From NCBI GenBank assembly GCA_002482815.1, contig DLGS01000354.1, positions 1 to 5,959 on the forward strand: a stretch of DNA of 5,959 bases, in the 5' to 3' direction. Source of the DNA: Bacteroidetes bacterium UBA7688 (GTDB lineage: Bacteria > Bacteroidota > Bacteroidia > Chitinophagales > Chitinophagaceae). A program made the translations under genes and the position numbers. The first letter of the stretch is position 1. Each line of letters starts with the position of its first letter. This document shows positions 4,503-5,959 of this stretch, in pieces. The notes beneath the pieces were generated by a model that was not told the origin of the DNA, did not search any database, and saw nothing but the letters and a program-made list of their open reading frames with translations.

Positions 4503-5959
4503 TTAATCAATAACCGTCGCCTTATTGTCTCTTGCAAAATTGCACCACTTGCAATCTTCCTTTCCACAGCCTTCTTCAAACTCATAATTTTTGATTTGAC
4601 GGTAGCTTGTTTCTATTTGTTTGCGCACCACTTCTTCATCACTGGGAAGGATAAAAATCTTATGGGTATAGGTTCCGGTTTTCCCTTTTTCGATGTATTC
4701 AAACACGCCTTCTCCCACGTTCAGTTTGTTGAAAGGCTGGTTTTCTATCAGCAATTTATAGAACACCATTTGCCGCCAATAATCGCCACCCAGCATATTA
4801 TTTTTCTCATTCGGTGCAGCCAGGTTTTCGCGGGTATGCGGACTGTCGGGCTTGCCGGTTTTGTAGTCCACCACGCGACATTGGTTCTCTGGCAATAATT
4901 CTATTTTATCAATCTTCCCTTTAATCGGAACTGCGCCAATATTGGCCGGCAGCCATTTCTCCAGCTGAACATCCTTATTCCATCCTGCAACATTATCATT
5001 ATAATATTCCGTGAGGATTTCTACACCCAATTGCAGGCGGCGCTCATATTGCAACTGCGTAAAGGCAAGTTCCTTGTCGCGCATTTTGTAGCGGAAATAG
5101 CTCAGCATTTCCTCCACAGGAGGAAAGCTTTTGTCGGGCGCTTTCAGCATTTCCTGGAAAGCTCTTTCCAAGGCATAATGGACAGCTGTCCCAAAGGCCA
5201 TACTATCGTTTTCTGACACTGGTGTACGCAACACATCTTCATAATAAAACTGCACCGGGCAGCGCAAATATTTACTCAATGAAGAAGCACTCAAGGCAAA
5301 GTTTTCCAACTGTTTTTGCATCAATTGTTCATCCACCAGTTTCAGATAAACATCATCTACCGGCTTCATCATCAAAGCCAGCTCATTGATAAAGTCCCGT
5401 GTTTCCACATGACGTTTCAGCGGTCTTTCTTCACTGATAATTTCTTCTACAAACACAGAAGGCTCCAATGGTTTGCCATCATCTTTCTGTTGCGCAAAAG
5501 AAACAAACAAGTGTTTTTTTGCTCGGGTGAGTGCCACATAAAAAACCCTTCTGGCCACCTCAATTTTATAATCACCATCCTGCTCGTCTATTGTCCGTGT
5601 CAGCGTGTCCGGAAATTTAATGCCGCTGTTTCCACCGGATTTTTTCTCCCAGAAATCTTTAGTGCAACCAATCAGATAAACATATTCAAACTCCAGACCT
5701 TTGGCACTGTGGGCGGTAAAGAGCTGCACGCCTTTATCCTGTTGCACCAGTTTTTGCAAAGACAACTGAATACCTTCCGAAATCATTTTTTCGATAATTT
5801 CCAGAAACTGGCGCAGGCTTGTTTGTGGTGTACTGTTGCTTTGCACAAAGGCAAAAAACGTTTGCAACACCTGCATTTCCCAAACAGCATGTTCACCTTG
5901 CAGGCACCAATCCACAATACCGCTGTCGTACACTATTTTTTCCAACAGCATTGGCATCC
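4503..5959 (-). CDS. UvrD-type helicase fused to Fe-S PD-(D/E)XK nuclease (C-terminal part, cut by right edge)
   Basis: The visible 485-codon stretch is the C-terminal portion of an ATP-dependent DNA helicase-nuclease; the reading frame runs open to the right edge, so the N-terminal motor with the Walker A motif lies outside. Numbered from the first methionine in view (5957), superfamily 1 motif V is VQLFTAHSAKGLEFEYVYLI (77-96) and motif VI is ARRVFYVALTRAKKHLFV (135-152). From about 220 a RecB/AddB-like nuclease follows: LSASSLSKYLRCPVQFYY, GTAVHYALERAF with His260, IKGKIDKIE with Asp350, VVDYKTGKP with Asp364 and Lys366, and Gln396 in YWRQMVFYKLL. Cys233 with Cys464, Cys469 and Cys472 form the bracketed cysteine pattern that binds a [4Fe-4S] cluster in AddB and Cas4-type nucleases. 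A motor and nuclease in one chain resembles AddA and mycobacterial AdnA/AdnB; the likely role is double-strand break processing. Which of these it is cannot be settled from a partial sequence. Confidence 0.9.
   Translation of the reverse strand, partial: MPMLLEKIVYDSGIVDWCLQGEHAVWEMQVLQTFFAFVQSNSTPQTSLRQFLEIIEKMISEGIQLSLQKLVQQDKGVQLFTAHSAKGLEFEYVYLIGCTKDFWEKKSGGNSGIKFPDTLTRTIDEQDGDYKIEVARRVFYVALTRAKKHLFVSFAQQKDDGKPLEPSVFVEEIISEERPLKRHVETRDFINELALMMKPVDDVYLKLVDEQLMQKQLENFALSASSLSKYLRCPVQFYYEDVLRTPVSENDSMAFGTAVHYALERAFQEMLKAPDKSFPPVEEMLSYFRYKMRDKELAFTQLQYERRLQLGVEILTEYYNDNVAGWNKDVQLEKWLPANIGAVPIKGKIDKIELLPENQCRVVDYKTGKPDSPHTRENLAAPNEKNNMLGGDYWRQMVFYKLLIENQPFNKLNVGEGVFEYIEKGKTGTYTHKIFILPSDEEVVRKQIETSYRQIKNYEFEEGCGKEDCKWCNFARDNKATVID

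Noticed and set aside
4596..5216. Plus-strand frames within the helicase-nuclease gene
   Set aside because: They are shadows of the minus-strand coding region, which carries clear helicase and nuclease motifs.
4503..5959. Anti-phage defence system involving the helicase-nuclease
   Set aside because: UvrD-PD-(D/E)XK fusions also serve general recombination. The surroundings are housekeeping genes with no defence partner or mobile element in view.

Overview
The window looks like chromosomal housekeeping DNA from a member of the Bacteroidota, possibly the Chitinophagaceae/Sphingobacteriia side. The evidence is A-rich leaders without a proper Shine-Dalgarno sequence before nearly every start codon, promoter elements of the Bacteroidota type (TTTG, about 20 bp, TAnnTTTG), and AAAAGCGC...GCGCTTTT-type hairpin terminators between convergent genes. 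The family assignment is inference; no marker gene for taxonomy is present.

Layout, left to right. (1) A very long hairpin at the left edge (1-65), probably a bidirectional terminator for an unseen gene to the left and the next gene. (2) A minus-strand DUF1569/DinB-superfamily protein (143-616). (3) A divergent spacer with a good promoter for a plus-strand gene encoding only the homocysteine-binding, zinc-dependent module of cobalamin-dependent methionine synthase (723-1742). (4) A terminator at 1765-1801 shared with the convergent minus-strand methylmalonyl-CoA epimerase gene mce (1817-2218). (5) A divergent promoter region (2219-2328) carrying a perfect 10-bp inverted repeat. (6) A compact plus-strand iron-sulfur assembly operon iscS-iscU-iscA (2329-4420). 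(7) A perfect 16-bp bidirectional terminator (4442-4477). (8) The C-terminal part of a minus-strand UvrD-type helicase fused to a RecB/AddB-like PD-(D/E)XK nuclease with a four-cysteine Fe-S signature (4503 to the right edge).

How the genes fit together. IscS takes sulfur from cysteine, IscU is the scaffold on which the cluster is built, and IscA is an A-type carrier or iron/cluster donor. No iscR, hscB, hscA or ferredoxin gene lies next to them. The helicase-nuclease across the terminator is itself predicted to hold a [4Fe-4S] cluster, so it is a plausible client, but nothing shows that the placement is functional. MetH and Mce both belong to vitamin B12-linked metabolism: MetH is part of a B12 enzyme, and Mce supplies the substrate isomer used by B12-dependent methylmalonyl-CoA mutase.

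I see no defence island, mobile element, CRISPR array or RNA gene. The points most worth a second look are the palindrome over the iscS/mce promoters, the free-standing MetH module, the minimal ISC operon that keeps its chaperone-recognition motif, and the left-edge hairpin.
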